The notes below the pieces were generated by a model. It made no database searches and was not told the origin of the DNA. It was given only the letters and a program-made list of their open reading frames with translations. From assembly GCA_019186965.1 (NCBI GenBank), contig JABARV010000017.1:62001-126000 (forward strand): a stretch of DNA of 64,000 nucleotides, read 5' to 3'. Numbering within the stretch: the first letter of the stretch is position 1; each line of letters begins with the position of its first letter. Positions 23,562-33,248 of the stretch are shown here, one piece after another. Source of the DNA: Turneriella sp. (lineage in GTDB: Bacteria > Spirochaetota > Leptospiria > Turneriellales > Turneriellaceae). The position numbers and the translations under genes are program-made.

Positions 23562-24812
23562 GTGGCAGAAAATGCAGAAGAAATAATCCTTCCGCGTGAA
23601 GTTGAAGAAGAATTTACCGAACTTACGCGTGGTATAGAAGAAGTTTTACCTGTACACGAATTTAGAAAAAAACTTCTTAAAGCATACGAAACGAGAACTC
23701 CACTACGCGTTAAAGCAGGGTTTGACCCTACAGCGCCAGATTTACACTTGGGGCATACTGTCCTTATCCAAAAACTGCGGCAATTCCAAAAATTTGGGCA
23801 CCGTGTGCTTTTTTTAATCGGCGATTACACAGCGATGATTGGCGATCCGACAGGAAAATCGGAAACGCGCAAAGTGCTTTCCCGTAGAGAAGTTGAAGAA
23901 AATGCAAAAACGTATAAAGAACAGGTATTTAAAATTTTGGATGTACAAAAGACCGAAATTGTTTTTAATTCCACTTGGCTTTCCTCTCTTAAACTCGAAG
24001 ATATTTTACACCTTACGGGAAAATATACGGTTGCTCGGATGCTTGAGCGCGATGACTTTTCAAAACGTTACCACGACGGCCAACCCATTTCGCTTGTTGA
24101 ATTTATGTACCCTCTTATGCAAGGTTACGATTCGGTTGCTTTAAAATGTGATGTGGAACTTGGCGGTACAGACCAAAAATTCAACTTGCTTGTGGGACGC
24201 GACCTACAAAGTGCTTATGGGCAAAGTACGCAATGCGTTATTATGACTCCACTTTTGGTTGGCCTTGATGGCGTAAAAAAAATGTCCAAGTCTTTGGGAA
24301 ACTATATTGGTATTAAGGAAGCTCCCGGCGACATTTACGGTAAGCTCATGAGCATCTCGGATAGTTTGATGCTCGACTACTATACTCTTTTATCCGATAA
24401 ATCTACGGCAGATTTAGAGCGGATTAAAAAAGAAATTGCAGAAGGGAAAATACATCCCAAAAAAGCAAAAGCAGATTTAGCATTTGAAATCACTGCGCGG
24501 TTTACTTCAGAAAATGTTGCACGCGAAGTAGCAGCAGAATGGGAAAAAATCCACAATCCCAAAGAACGTGGTTTGCCCCACGATATTCCAAGCTTCAGCT
24601 TTATTCCGGGAACAGAACTTGCTTTACTTCTTAAAGAAGCGAAACTTGCACAATCAAATTCAGAGGCGCGGCGCATGGTTGAGCAAAATTCCATTTATCG
24701 CGTGGATGAAAGCGGTAACGAAGAAGTTCTTACTGATTTTAAAATGCCTATCCGCGAAGGCTTTATCTTACGTGCAGGTAAGCGAAAGTTTTTGCGTATT
24801 GTACCGCATTAA
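23562..24812 (+). CDS. tyrS: Tyrosyl-tRNA synthetase
   Basis: This class I synthetase charges tRNA-Tyr. The HIGH-type motif appears in [19 protein letters not shown] (HLGH, about 64-67), and KMSKS occurs in [13 protein letters not shown] (about 240-248). [17 protein letters not shown] and the tyrosine-pocket segment [26 protein letters not shown] fit the TyrZ-like type common in diverse bacteria. The C-terminal 70 residues form an S4-like RNA-binding domain ([23 protein letters not shown]). Start is GTG at 23562, 10 bases after the acyl-CoA dehydrogenase stop. The 3' end overlaps the opposing MFS gene by 4 bases. Confidence 0.96.
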   Translation: MAENAEEIILPREVEEEFTELTRGIEEVLPVHEFRKKLLKAYETRTPLRVKAGFDPTAPDLHLGHTVLIQKLRQFQKFGHRVLFLIGDYTAMIGDPTGKSETRKVLSRREVEENAKTYKEQVFKILDVQKTEIVFNSTWLSSLKLEDILHLTGKYTVARMLERDDFSKRYHDGQPISLVEFMYPLMQGYDSVALKCDVELGGTDQKFNLLVGRDLQSAYGQSTQCVIMTPLLVGLDGVKKMSKSLGNYIGIKEAPGDIYGKLMSISDSLMLDYYTLLSDKSTADLERIKKEIAEGKIHPKKAKADLAFEITARFTSENVAREVAAEWEKIHNPKERGLPHDIPSFSFIPGTELALLLKEAKLAQSNSEARRMVEQNSIYRVDESGNEEVLTDFKMPIREGFILRAGKRKFLRIVPH

Positions 24813-26074
24813 CTTTCAATGTAGTTTAAATCCTTTCCATGAGTTTCGGGAATTGTAAGCGTCGCCCAAATCCCTAAAAGGAGTGCACCGCCGCCAACAA
24901 TGAGCGCAGCGGGCACCATGCCTTCTGCACTGTTGACAAGCGCAACACCAAAAACCTTTTGATCAAAAAACAAAAACGCTGTTGTTAGCAAAGGAACCGA
25001 GCCACGCACAAAATTGGGAACCGTTGTCGCAACAGTGGCGCGTAAATTTGTTCCAAATTGTTCTGCACCAATAGTTACAAAAACTGCCCAGTATCCGTTA
25101 ATAAGTCCTAAAAAAACACATAGTGTGTAAAAGTACACAGGGCCAAAACCACGCGAGAAGAGGTAGAGTAGAAGAGCGCCGATATTAAGTATCTGGCATG
25201 CAAGTACGACTTTACGGCGCGACCCAATACGTTGGCTGATGTACCCCGTTAAAAAATCTCCCACAGAAAGCCCTGCGTACATAAACCCAATCGCGTGGCC
25301 TGGATTAACAGTAAACGTTGCCCCCAACGCAGTGCCAAACTCTCTAGAAAAAATTACAAGAATGCCTACGGCAAACCAGAGCGGAACACCAATAAGAATT
25401 GAGCGCAGGTAGCGCATAAAACGCTCGCGGGAAGTAAAAAGATAAAAAAAGTTGCCCCGCGCAACATTTTGTGTAGCAGTTTTTTCGTACATTCCCGATT
25501 CGTAAACGCCAATACGGAAAATAAGGAGTAAAAAACCCATCACGCTTCCAATAATGTACGCTGTTTGCCATTTAAACACATCACCGATGAGTGTCGCAAC
25601 GACTGCCCCTAAAATTCCAAAGCCCGCAACAATCATCGTGCCATACCCGCGTTTTTCAATCGGCATAAGTTCCGAAACGAGGGTAATTCCCGCACCTAAT
25701 TCTCCTGCCAAACCAAAGCCGGCGATAAAGCGTAGGTATTCGTAGAGTTTAAGTGCGGTTGCGTTATCAAAGCGGTCGACGAACGCGTTTGCAAAGTTTG
25801 CAATCGAGTAAAGAAAAATGGATCCGAAGAGTACCGAAAGCCTTCCCTTTTTATCCCCCAGAATTCCCCAAACGATTCCCCCCAAAAGCATTCCAAACAT
25901 TTGGTAATTGAGGAGTGTGGCGCCGACTTCTTTCATCATCGCATCGGGAACTCCGAGGGTTTGTAAACTGGGTACGCGCACAATTCCGAAGAGGAGCAAA
26001 TCGTAGATGTCGACGAAGTAGCCGAGTGCGGCAACAACGATTGCCACTTTTGCAGCACGAGAAATTTGGCTCAT
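24809..26074 (-). CDS. MFS transporter
   Basis: The 421-residue protein has about 12 membrane helices. The loop 2-3 motif of the major facilitator superfamily is present as [17 protein letters not shown], with a related loop in the second half ([16 protein letters not shown]). [28 protein letters not shown] resembles sugar/metabolite proton symporters of the SP or MHS type. Substrate cannot be told. The ATG at 26074 begins directly before the first helix; a frame extending upstream would add a basic, non-homologous tail. Confidence 0.88.
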   Translation of the reverse strand: MSQISRAAKVAIVVAALGYFVDIYDLLLFGIVRVPSLQTLGVPDAMMKEVGATLLNYQMFGMLLGGIVWGILGDKKGRLSVLFGSIFLYSIANFANAFVDRFDNATALKLYEYLRFIAGFGLAGELGAGITLVSELMPIEKRGYGTMIVAGFGILGAVVATLIGDVFKWQTAYIIGSVMGFLLLIFRIGVYESGMYEKTATQNVARGNFFYLFTSRERFMRYLRSILIGVPLWFAVGILVIFSREFGTALGATFTVNPGHAIGFMYAGLSVGDFLTGYISQRIGSRRKVVLACQILNIGALLLYLFSRGFGPVYFYTLCVFLGLINGYWAVFVTIGAEQFGTNLRATVATTVPNFVRGSVPLLTTAFLFFDQKVFGVALVNSAEGMVPAALIVGGGALLLGIWATLTIPETHGKDLNYIES

Positions 26075-26153
26075 ACGGTTTTTTCTATAAGGTAGATGTG
26101 GTGGAAATATATTTAAGGATTGTGGGGGTGTTAAATTGGAGGAATTTGTCCTT

Positions 26154-27212
26154 ATGGGAAATACGTACCGGTTAGTTAGGCCGATAGTTCCAATCGGTTT
26201 AGTTTTGTTTCTTTTTTTGTGTTTAGTTTTACTCTCTAAGTCAACAGCATTTTCCACGAATTCTTCTTTGTTCTCCCTTGCAATTACTTTAGATTTAATC
26301 TTTGCTATTCCTACTTTATATTTTTTACTTATCCGAAGAACCAAAGTTCATAGGATAACCGTTCTTCTGGTTTTGGTTATTGGGTTAATTGTGGGTACCT
26401 CTATTTTGCCAGCTGAAAAACAATATTTTCTTTCTTTATTTAAAGTTTGGGGATTACCCTTCATTGAACTTGTTGCATTAGCGTTTGTTATTGCTAAAAT
26501 CCGAAGCGTCGTCAAAATACGCAAGAAAGAAAAACAAAGTCAAAGTGATTTCTTCACTTCCGTAAAGGCAATCTGTACACAATTTTTACCCCAAAAAGTT
26601 ATCCACCTAATTGCATTTGAAATCGCGGTGCTCTATTATGGATTTTTTAGTTGGAAGAAGATAGAGTTGGGAGAGAATGAATTTTCATACCACAAAAATA
26701 ATACTACTCTAAGCTTATTTGGAATATTTATATTTCTGACGGCCATTGAAACATTTGTGCTCCATCTTCTCGTTATAAAATGGAGTTTTTGGATTGCATG
26801 GATTTTATCTGGCGCCAGTTTTTATTTGGTAGTGCAACTTTTTGGGCTGATGAAATCTTTCGCACGAAGACCGCACACTATAGGCAAAGATAGGCTATTG
26901 CTACGTTATGGAATAGCAACTGAAACAGAAATAAAATTTGAAGATATCAAGGAAGTTATTTTGTCAAATAAAGATCTTGAGAATAATAATCTTACAAAAA
27001 AATTATCTATTTTAGGAGATCTTGAAGGGCACAATGTTATTATTAGGTTAAACAAAGAAAATATCTTAACTTCTCTATACGGACTCCAAAAAAGGTTTAA
27101 CGTTTTGGCTTTATACGTAGATAATGCAGAGAGTTTTAAACAAAAGATTGATGCTGCGATCAAAGGAGTAAAAGTAATCGCGGCTCCATTAGAGCAATGG
27201 AAAGAAATATAA
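26154..27212 (+). CDS. AT-rich multi-pass membrane protein, function unknown
   Basis: The product (352 residues from the ATG at 26154, with GGAGG eleven bases upstream) has about six hydrophobic segments in the first 235 residues and a soluble C-terminal part with EIKFEDIKEVILSNKDLENNN, like a membrane-associated PH-type or DUF domain following helices. I do not recognise the family. Base composition is visibly richer in A and T than the flanking genes, with many TTT, AAA and ATA-type codons, which suggests recent acquisition. It stands alone between divergent and convergent neighbours. Confidence 0.65.
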   Translation: MGNTYRLVRPIVPIGLVLFLFLCLVLLSKSTAFSTNSSLFSLAITLDLIFAIPTLYFLLIRRTKVHRITVLLVLVIGLIVGTSILPAEKQYFLSLFKVWGLPFIELVALAFVIAKIRSVVKIRKKEKQSQSDFFTSVKAICTQFLPQKVIHLIAFEIAVLYYGFFSWKKIELGENEFSYHKNNTTLSLFGIFIFLTAIETFVLHLLVIKWSFWIAWILSGASFYLVVQLFGLMKSFARRPHTIGKDRLLLRYGIATETEIKFEDIKEVILSNKDLENNNLTKKLSILGDLEGHNVIIRLNKENILTSLYGLQKRFNVLALYVDNAESFKQKIDAAIKGVKVIAAPLEQWKEI

Positions 27213-27280
27213 GTAGTAGAAGAGAAAAGTAGCAAAACCATTTTTGGAATGGGCAGGTGAAAAAACACAGCTTCTTTCTT

Positions 27281-29299
27281 TCAGTCTAAATTTTTTTCTA
27301 ATTGCGAAAGCGATGCGAAAGGAGCACTACAGGTGAAATTGCGGCATAGCCAATACGCCTCTTTTGTGTTATCGTAATTTTTAAGGTATAAAAAACGTTC
27401 TTGGAGTTTAGTATCTAAAGTTGTAACCGCAAGGTTTGGCAAGTAGCGTTTTGATAAAATTTTAAAAAACTCTTTTGGTGGTTTTGCAATTACAAGCTCT
27501 GCAGTATTTTGTGAAAGAAGGTATACACTAAGCGCATAAGCGCAGCTTGTCGGAATTTCTGCTGTAAAGCCGGCAAAAAGCAAAAGGAGTTTATCAAACG
27601 CGTCGCCGTACTTAGAATCGCTTGTTATTTGGAAAAACCTTAACAAGTTCTTAAGCATCACGGCGTTACCTGTAGGTAGAGCGCCGTCAAAGAAATCTCG
27701 TGTGCGGATTACAAGTTCATCTTTTTTATTGTGCGCAGTGATAAAAAAGCCACCGTCGTCTCCTGAAAAATTTTGGAGTGCAAAACCTGTAATATCCGCC
27801 GCGACTAAAAGAATTTTTGTCTCTTGCGAAACTGAGTAGTATTCCAAAAGCCCCCATACGCAAAATGCGTAATCTTCCAAAAATCCAGGGATTTGCTCGC
27901 GTGAGTTTTCTACGTGCCAAAGTTTTCCTTCGCTGGCGCGGGATATTAAAAATTCGGCAAGGTCTTTTGCATCGTTCAAAATTTTTGCATCTTCTAAAAC
28001 TTGGCCTGCTTTAGAAAGCGCAGCCAAATATAACCCGTTTGTGTCTGTCAGGATTTTGTCGTCCAAGTGCGGTTTAACGCGTAAGTTACGCGCCGCTAAA
28101 ATTTTTTTACGGATAGGTTCAAATTTTTCAAAATCACAAAGAGCATCCCAGTTTATCGAAATCTCCCCTGTAGGTTTTTCTACCCAGTGGAAAATATTTG
28201 CGTTTGTTTCTTCTCCCGTTGCTTCATCATAGAAATTTCCACGTTCGCGAATGCTTAAGTGTTTAATAAGAAAATCCATCTCCTCTGCTTCAAGAATTTC
28301 ACGCAACTCGTGGTATGTAAAAATATAATACTTACCTTCTTCGTGCTCACTATCTGCATCAAGCGCTGTATAGTAGCCGCCTGTAGGAGATTTAAAGGTA
28401 CTTTGGGTAAATTCGATTGTTCGCAAAATTATTTTTTTGTAAAGAGGGTTTTGTGTTTTTTGGAAAAGCTCAGATAAACACAAAATAAGCATTGCTTGGT
28501 CGTAGAGCATTTTTTCAAAATGTGGAAGATGCCAACGTGCATCGGTTGAATACCTGTGGATACCAAACCCAATTTGGTCATAAATACCGCCTGCGATAAT
28601 TTCGTAAATTGTTTTCTCGACAATTTTGAGCGCGTGCGCATCGTTAAAGAAGTGCGCATAGTGCGTTAGAAAAATTAAATTGTGCAATGCCGGAAATTTT
28701 GTCTTGGAGCCAAAACCTCCGTGCTTCTCGTCAAATTTTTTCTTAAAAGAATTTACCGCATTTGTTGTATGGCTAATATCTATTTTCCCTGCAACTTCAA
28801 AATTTTTTCCACGGATTTCTCCCAATACTTCGTTTGCTTCTGCCTCCAGTGCGCTTCTTTGGTTTCTCCATACTGCGACGACATTGCGTAGAAGCTCCAT
28901 GAGCCCCAAACGGCCATACTTTGAATATTTTGTAAGGTACGTACCTGCAAAAAATGGGCGTTTGTCAGGAAATAAAATGAACGTTAGTGGCCATCCGCCT
29001 TGGCTCGTCATTGCGTAGCATAGGTGCATATACGCCTGATCGATATCGGGCCTCTCTTCGCGATCAACTTTAACAGCGATAAAGTTTTCGTTGAGAAACT
29101 GCGCTACTTCCGTATCTTCAAAGGATTCGTGCGCCATTACGTGGCACCAATGGCAGGTAGAATAGCCAATAGAAAGAAAAACAGGAATATCGCGTTTTTG
29201 TGCTTCTTCAAATGCTTCGTTGCACCACGGATACCAATTAACCGGGTTCGTTGCATGTTGCTTTAAGTATGGCGAACTTTCTTTTGCAAGGCGATTCAT
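27281..29299 (-). CDS. Thioredoxin-domain protein of the DUF255/YyaL (SSP411) family
   Basis: The 672-residue protein starts with the DUF255 thioredoxin-like domain: [44 protein letters not shown] (redox CHWC at about 49-52), [20 protein letters not shown] and [21 protein letters not shown]. The remainder is an alpha/alpha barrel like N-acylglucosamine epimerases, with [17 protein letters not shown] and [20 protein letters not shown]. The family is widespread and its role is poorly defined. Length is normal. Confidence 0.93.
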   Translation of the reverse strand: MNRLAKESSPYLKQHATNPVNWYPWCNEAFEEAQKRDIPVFLSIGYSTCHWCHVMAHESFEDTEVAQFLNENFIAVKVDREERPDIDQAYMHLCYAMTSQGGWPLTFILFPDKRPFFAGTYLTKYSKYGRLGLMELLRNVVAVWRNQRSALEAEANEVLGEIRGKNFEVAGKIDISHTTNAVNSFKKKFDEKHGGFGSKTKFPALHNLIFLTHYAHFFNDAHALKIVEKTIYEIIAGGIYDQIGFGIHRYSTDARWHLPHFEKMLYDQAMLILCLSELFQKTQNPLYKKIILRTIEFTQSTFKSPTGGYYTALDADSEHEEGKYYIFTYHELREILEAEEMDFLIKHLSIRERGNFYDEATGEETNANIFHWVEKPTGEISINWDALCDFEKFEPIRKKILAARNLRVKPHLDDKILTDTNGLYLAALSKAGQVLEDAKILNDAKDLAEFLISRASEGKLWHVENSREQIPGFLEDYAFCVWGLLEYYSVSQETKILLVAADITGFALQNFSGDDGGFFITAHNKKDELVIRTRDFFDGALPTGNAVMLKNLLRFFQITSDSKYGDAFDKLLLLFAGFTAEIPTSCAYALSVYLLSQNTAELVIAKPPKEFFKILSKRYLPNLAVTTLDTKLQERFLYLKNYDNTKEAYWLCRNFTCSAPFASLSQLEKNLD

Positions 29300-29366
29300 A
29301 AATTTTACGTAGTGAAAGAGAGTTACACACCGTACAGAATAATGGAATAAGGCGTAGGTAATTTAT

Positions 29367-31094
29367 ATGAAACGTTCAAAACTTTTCCTTATTATTTTTA
29401 TATTCTTTTCGTGTAGGGGAGAACCATTCCATAGTTTTCGAGATGCGTGGAGGTCTTTACCTGCACAAATGCAGGGAGAAACTCAAGGAATACCCGCTAA
29501 TTGGGCTCTCTATGGAGAAGGAGGCGCTGTTTCGACTGCGAACGCGCTTGCAAGCGAGGCAGGAATACAAATTTTAAAAAAAGGGGGGAATGCCATCGAT
29601 GCGCTACTTGCCATCCAGTGGGTTTTGTCTGTTACAGAGCCGCAATCGTCGGGATTGGGAGGCGGTGCCTTTCTGCTTTACTACGACGCAAAACACAAAA
29701 AATTTTTTGCATTCGATGCGCGCGAAGAGGTGCCTGCACTCGCAGGGGAAAATTTGTTTTTAGGAAAGGACGGCAAGGTGTTACCTTTTTTAGAGCGTAT
29801 TAAAGGAGCGCGTGCAGTGGGAGTTCCCGGAACGGTTGCGCTTATGGAATATGTAAAAAAGAAATTTGGTTCACCTGCTATTTCTTTTAAAGAAACCTTT
29901 GGAAAGGCAATCGTTTTGGCAAAAAATGGTATTCGAGTCTCGCCACGCCTTAGCGCAGCGATGGAGCAAAACCGCTCCCGTCTTCTTCTACAAAATGAAG
30001 GAGCTATACCGTATTTGCGTGGAGGGGATGCGTACCGTGTGGGAGAGATTTTATACCAGGATGATTTACGTACTACTCTAGAAATTTTAGCAGAAGAAGG
30101 ATCTATCGCTTTTTACGAAGGCAATATCGCCAAGGATATTGTTAATACTGTTTCTAAAAACCGGATTTACGCCTCGAGCATGACTTTAGCCGATCTTAAA
30201 GACTACCGTGTTGTCGAAAGAAAAGTCGCGCAGCGTAATTTTTGGGGAGCTTCGCTTTTTTCGGTAAGTGCGCCGGCGTCGGGAGAATACACCCTTTACG
30301 CTGTATCTTTACTCTCGGCGTTCCAGGACGAGGAAATCGGCCTTAGGCAAAACCTTTTATCCCAAAAAGAAGCTTTTCGTTTGCGCGAGAGTACTTTGGA
30401 AGATCCCGATTGGGTAAAGGCTATAAGTCGTAAAAGCGCACAGTACGAGAAGAATTTGCACGAAAGCGAAAATACAACGCATGTTTCCATAATCGATGCA
30501 GAAGGGAACGTGGTAAGCTATACCTCGTCGGTCGAAATGAGTATGGGAAGCGCCCTCGTGGTAAAAGGTAGGGGGTTTTTACTAAATAATCAACTTACCG
30601 ATTTTAATCCTGTACCGGGAAAAATAAACAGCGTAGAAGGCGGGAAAAAAACACGCAGGACAGCCCTTAATGAAGAAGCAAAACAAACGCAAGGAAGAAA
30701 AAGACCCAAAAGCTCAATGTCCCCCGTAATTTTGCAAAAAAACGACGGTACAATTTTTGCGTTTGGCTCCCCCGGAGGGCCAACAATCGTGGGAACAAAC
30801 GCACTTTTTGCGTCCTTGCTTTTGTCGGGAGAGAGCATGGAAAAAGCTATTTTAAAATACCGTGCAGTAATGCTACCCAACCAAGAAGCGATTGTCGAGC
30901 TTCCGCTTAGGACTAAAAATAATTTTATCATGTCTTTAAAAAGAAGCGGCATTCCTGTCGCATTAAATAGGCGCATTCTTTCCATCGGTTCTATACAAGC
31001 CGTGTCTTACAATACACGTACAAAAACCTTTTCAGCTATTTCTGATTTACGCCGCGAGGGGTTGGCTCTTGTAGTGAAGCCGCAGTTGGACTAA
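29367..31094 (+). CDS. ggt: Gamma-glutamyltransferase, predicted lipoprotein
   Basis: GGT cleaves gamma-glutamyl bonds such as in glutathione and self-processes at a threonine. The N-terminus MKRSKLFLIIFIFFSC is a lipoprotein signal. Core motifs: GEGGAVSTANALASEAGIQILKKGGNAIDALLA, SGLGGGAFLLYYD, FDAREEVPA, the processing site ENTTHVSIID (nucleophile Thr at about 370), GFLLNNQLTDF and FGSPGGPTIVGTN. Length 575 is normal. The stop overlaps the ATG of the symporter gene by one base, suggesting translational coupling and a joint role in using extracytoplasmic gamma-glutamyl compounds. Confidence 0.95.
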   Translation: MKRSKLFLIIFIFFSCRGEPFHSFRDAWRSLPAQMQGETQGIPANWALYGEGGAVSTANALASEAGIQILKKGGNAIDALLAIQWVLSVTEPQSSGLGGGAFLLYYDAKHKKFFAFDAREEVPALAGENLFLGKDGKVLPFLERIKGARAVGVPGTVALMEYVKKKFGSPAISFKETFGKAIVLAKNGIRVSPRLSAAMEQNRSRLLLQNEGAIPYLRGGDAYRVGEILYQDDLRTTLEILAEEGSIAFYEGNIAKDIVNTVSKNRIYASSMTLADLKDYRVVERKVAQRNFWGASLFSVSAPASGEYTLYAVSLLSAFQDEEIGLRQNLLSQKEAFRLRESTLEDPDWVKAISRKSAQYEKNLHESENTTHVSIIDAEGNVVSYTSSVEMSMGSALVVKGRGFLLNNQLTDFNPVPGKINSVEGGKKTRRTALNEEAKQTQGRKRPKSSMSPVILQKNDGTIFAFGSPGGPTIVGTNALFASLLLSGESMEKAILKYRAVMLPNQEAIVELPLRTKNNFIMSLKRSGIPVALNRRILSIGSIQAVSYNTRTKTFSAISDLRREGLALVVKPQLD

Positions 31095-32734
31095 TGCACT
31101 TTACCGATATTTTAGTCGTCGCGTCCTATTTTTTAGTTACGCTTGGCGTAGGAATTTTTGCATCACGAAAGAAAAACGAAACGACAGAAGATTATTTTCT
31201 CTCTGGCCGTAAGATACCGTGGCATTTGGCGGGGCTCTCGATGGTCGCAACAACTTTTGCCGCAGATACTCCGCTTGCTGTTACGGGAATAACGGTTGAA
31301 CGCGGTATCGCAGGAAACTTTCTTTGGCTTTCGCTTATCCCTGCAGGAATTATGACGGCAGTCTTTTACGCACGGCTCTGGAGGCGCTCGGGTGTTGTAA
31401 CAGACGCCGAGTTTGCAACGCTGCGCTATTCGGGGAAATCTGCTGTATTCTTACGCCGCTTCCGCGCACTTTATTTAGCGCTTCCCGTAAACCTTATCAT
31501 CATGGGGTGGGTAACGACAGGAATGGCGAAAGTAATGTCTGTTTTTTTTGATTACCCCATGTGGCTTACCTTGGCGACACTCTATGCGTTTACTGTCCTC
31601 TATATTATTTTGTCGGGGCTTTGGGGAGTTGTCCTTACCGATGTACTCCAATTTATAATTGCAATGGCGGGCTGTATAATCTTAGCGCTGATTGCTACCG
31701 AAAAAGCCGGCGGGCTTTCAACGCTTTGGGTAAAAGCGGCCTTACAATTACCGCCTTCAGGAACAGAAGTATATCCGTGGTACTACTCGGGACCTTTTTA
31801 TGTTGTTTGCGTTTGGCTTGGCATCCAGTGGTGGGCTTCGTGGTATCCTGGGTTTGAACCGGGAGGGGGAGGGTATGTTGTACAACGCCTCTTGTCGACG
31901 AAAAATGAAAACCATGCGGTAGGTGCGGCAATTCTTTTTAATATTCTACACTTTGTTGTACGTCCTTGGCCGTGGATTATTACCGCGCTTGCCGCTGTAG
32001 CGGTTCTTCCGCACGGTATAGATAAAGAACTACTTTATCCGCAGGCCATCCAAGAATGGTTACCCCCCGGCATTAAGGGGCTCTTGATAGCAGCTTTTTT
32101 AGCGGCGTTTATGTCAACGATTGCAACGCATTTAAACTGGGGTGCATCTTACATTGTGCATGACGTTTTGCAGGATACGCGCTTTTTGCCGCAGAGTGAT
32201 TCTGGCAAAATTTGGTTTTCTCGAGTCGTTATTTTATTCCTTGCGTTTGGCGCTATTGGCGTTTCGTTTCTTATGACGTCGGTAAGCCAAGGTTGGGAAC
32301 TTATCCTAATGCTTTCCGCAGGAACAGGGCCCGTTTATCTTTTAAGGTGGTACTGGAAAAGAATAACTGCATGGAGTGAAATTGCCGCGATGGCGTCTTC
32401 GCTTCTGTATTCGCTTGTCGCTTTACGTTTGGGTTACGCGCAAGAGACACGCCTTGTTTTTGTTGCTCTTTTAACAACGGCAACATGGGTAGCTGTCACA
32501 TTTTTAGTAAAACCGACGTCGTATTTGCAATTAGAATCATTTGAAAAAAAAGTAAAACCAAAGCCGTGGAAACTTTCGGAAATGGCTGTTTTTCTTTTGG
32601 CAGTTGCTGCAATCTACGCTTCATTTTTTGCGTTAGGAGAGCTTTTAAAAGGAAATTATATAATTGCATTTATACATGCAACCTTTGTTTTAATAGCGTC
32701 TTTTTTAACTGCGCATTTTCTTAAGTTTAGTTAA
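31094..32734 (+). CDS. Sodium:solute symporter (SSS family)
   Basis: The 546-residue protein has about 13 membrane helices. SSS landmarks are the first helix LVVASYFLVTLGVGIFASR, EDYFLSGRKIPWHLAGLSMVATTFAADTPL, FYARLWRRSGVVTDAEFATLRYSG, and LIAAFLAAFMSTIATHLNWGASYIVHDV, where small and hydroxyl residues form the sodium site. The solute is not predictable from motifs. Its start overlaps the ggt stop, so it may take up a product of that enzyme, such as glutamate or Cys-Gly; this is inferred from position only. Its 3' end overlaps the opposing gene by 8 bases. Confidence 0.92.
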   Translation: MHFTDILVVASYFLVTLGVGIFASRKKNETTEDYFLSGRKIPWHLAGLSMVATTFAADTPLAVTGITVERGIAGNFLWLSLIPAGIMTAVFYARLWRRSGVVTDAEFATLRYSGKSAVFLRRFRALYLALPVNLIIMGWVTTGMAKVMSVFFDYPMWLTLATLYAFTVLYIILSGLWGVVLTDVLQFIIAMAGCIILALIATEKAGGLSTLWVKAALQLPPSGTEVYPWYYSGPFYVVCVWLGIQWWASWYPGFEPGGGGYVVQRLLSTKNENHAVGAAILFNILHFVVRPWPWIITALAAVAVLPHGIDKELLYPQAIQEWLPPGIKGLLIAAFLAAFMSTIATHLNWGASYIVHDVLQDTRFLPQSDSGKIWFSRVVILFLAFGAIGVSFLMTSVSQGWELILMLSAGTGPVYLLRWYWKRITAWSEIAAMASSLLYSLVALRLGYAQETRLVFVALLTTATWVAVTFLVKPTSYLQLESFEKKVKPKPWKLSEMAVFLLAVAAIYASFFALGELLKGNYIIAFIHATFVLIASFLTAHFLKFS

Positions 32735-33245
32735 GAAGAATATTGCGGTGTGTTCCAGCAAAATGGCGGAATAATCCGCCCTTCTCAACAAGGCATTGCC
32801 GCCACAGGTCGGTTGAAATATCGTAAAAAATAAGGTCTGCACGTGCATCCAAAAGAATCCAACTTTTTGTGTGGATTTCGTATTCGAGTTGCCCTGTCGC
32901 CCAGCCTGCGTAGCCAGCGTAACGGCGGTACGGTTGTCCTTCTTCAGCAAGAGTCTCGAGGAGTTCGTCGGAACTTTCGAAAAAGACATTTTCTAAAACT
33001 TGTCTTTGGCTTGCAAAAAATGCAGCGCCGTGGAGAAGGGCACGGTTATCCGGATCGACAGGCCCCCCTTTAAAAAGGGGATTTTTACGACGCTTATCGG
33101 AAGGTAATGGATTATTAAGGATTAGTCCAAGCGAGCCACGTGAATCGTGTTCGACAATTAAAATGACGCTTTGTATAAAGTGGCCATCAAGCAAATTCGA
33201 ATTGGCAATAAGTAATTTCCCTTTAAGTGAACGCTTCTCTTCCAT
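32727..33245 (-). CDS. AlgH/YqgE-family protein (UPF0301/DUF179)
   Basis: The 172-residue protein has the family start LKGKLLIANSNLLDGHFIQSVILIVEHDSRGSLGLILNNPL, the FKGGPVDPDNRALLH segment, and YAGYAGWATGQLEYEIHTKSWILLDARADLIF. All are strong AlgH/YqgE signatures. Function is unresolved; the name comes from alginate regulation in Pseudomonas. It follows the large unknown gene on the same strand by 3 bases, so the two are probably one transcript. Confidence 0.93.
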   Translation of the reverse strand: MEEKRSLKGKLLIANSNLLDGHFIQSVILIVEHDSRGSLGLILNNPLPSDKRRKNPLFKGGPVDPDNRALLHGAAFFASQRQVLENVFFESSDELLETLAEEGQPYRRYAGYAGWATGQLEYEIHTKSWILLDARADLIFYDISTDLWRQCLVEKGGLFRHFAGTHRNILLN

Positions 33246-33248
33246 AAT

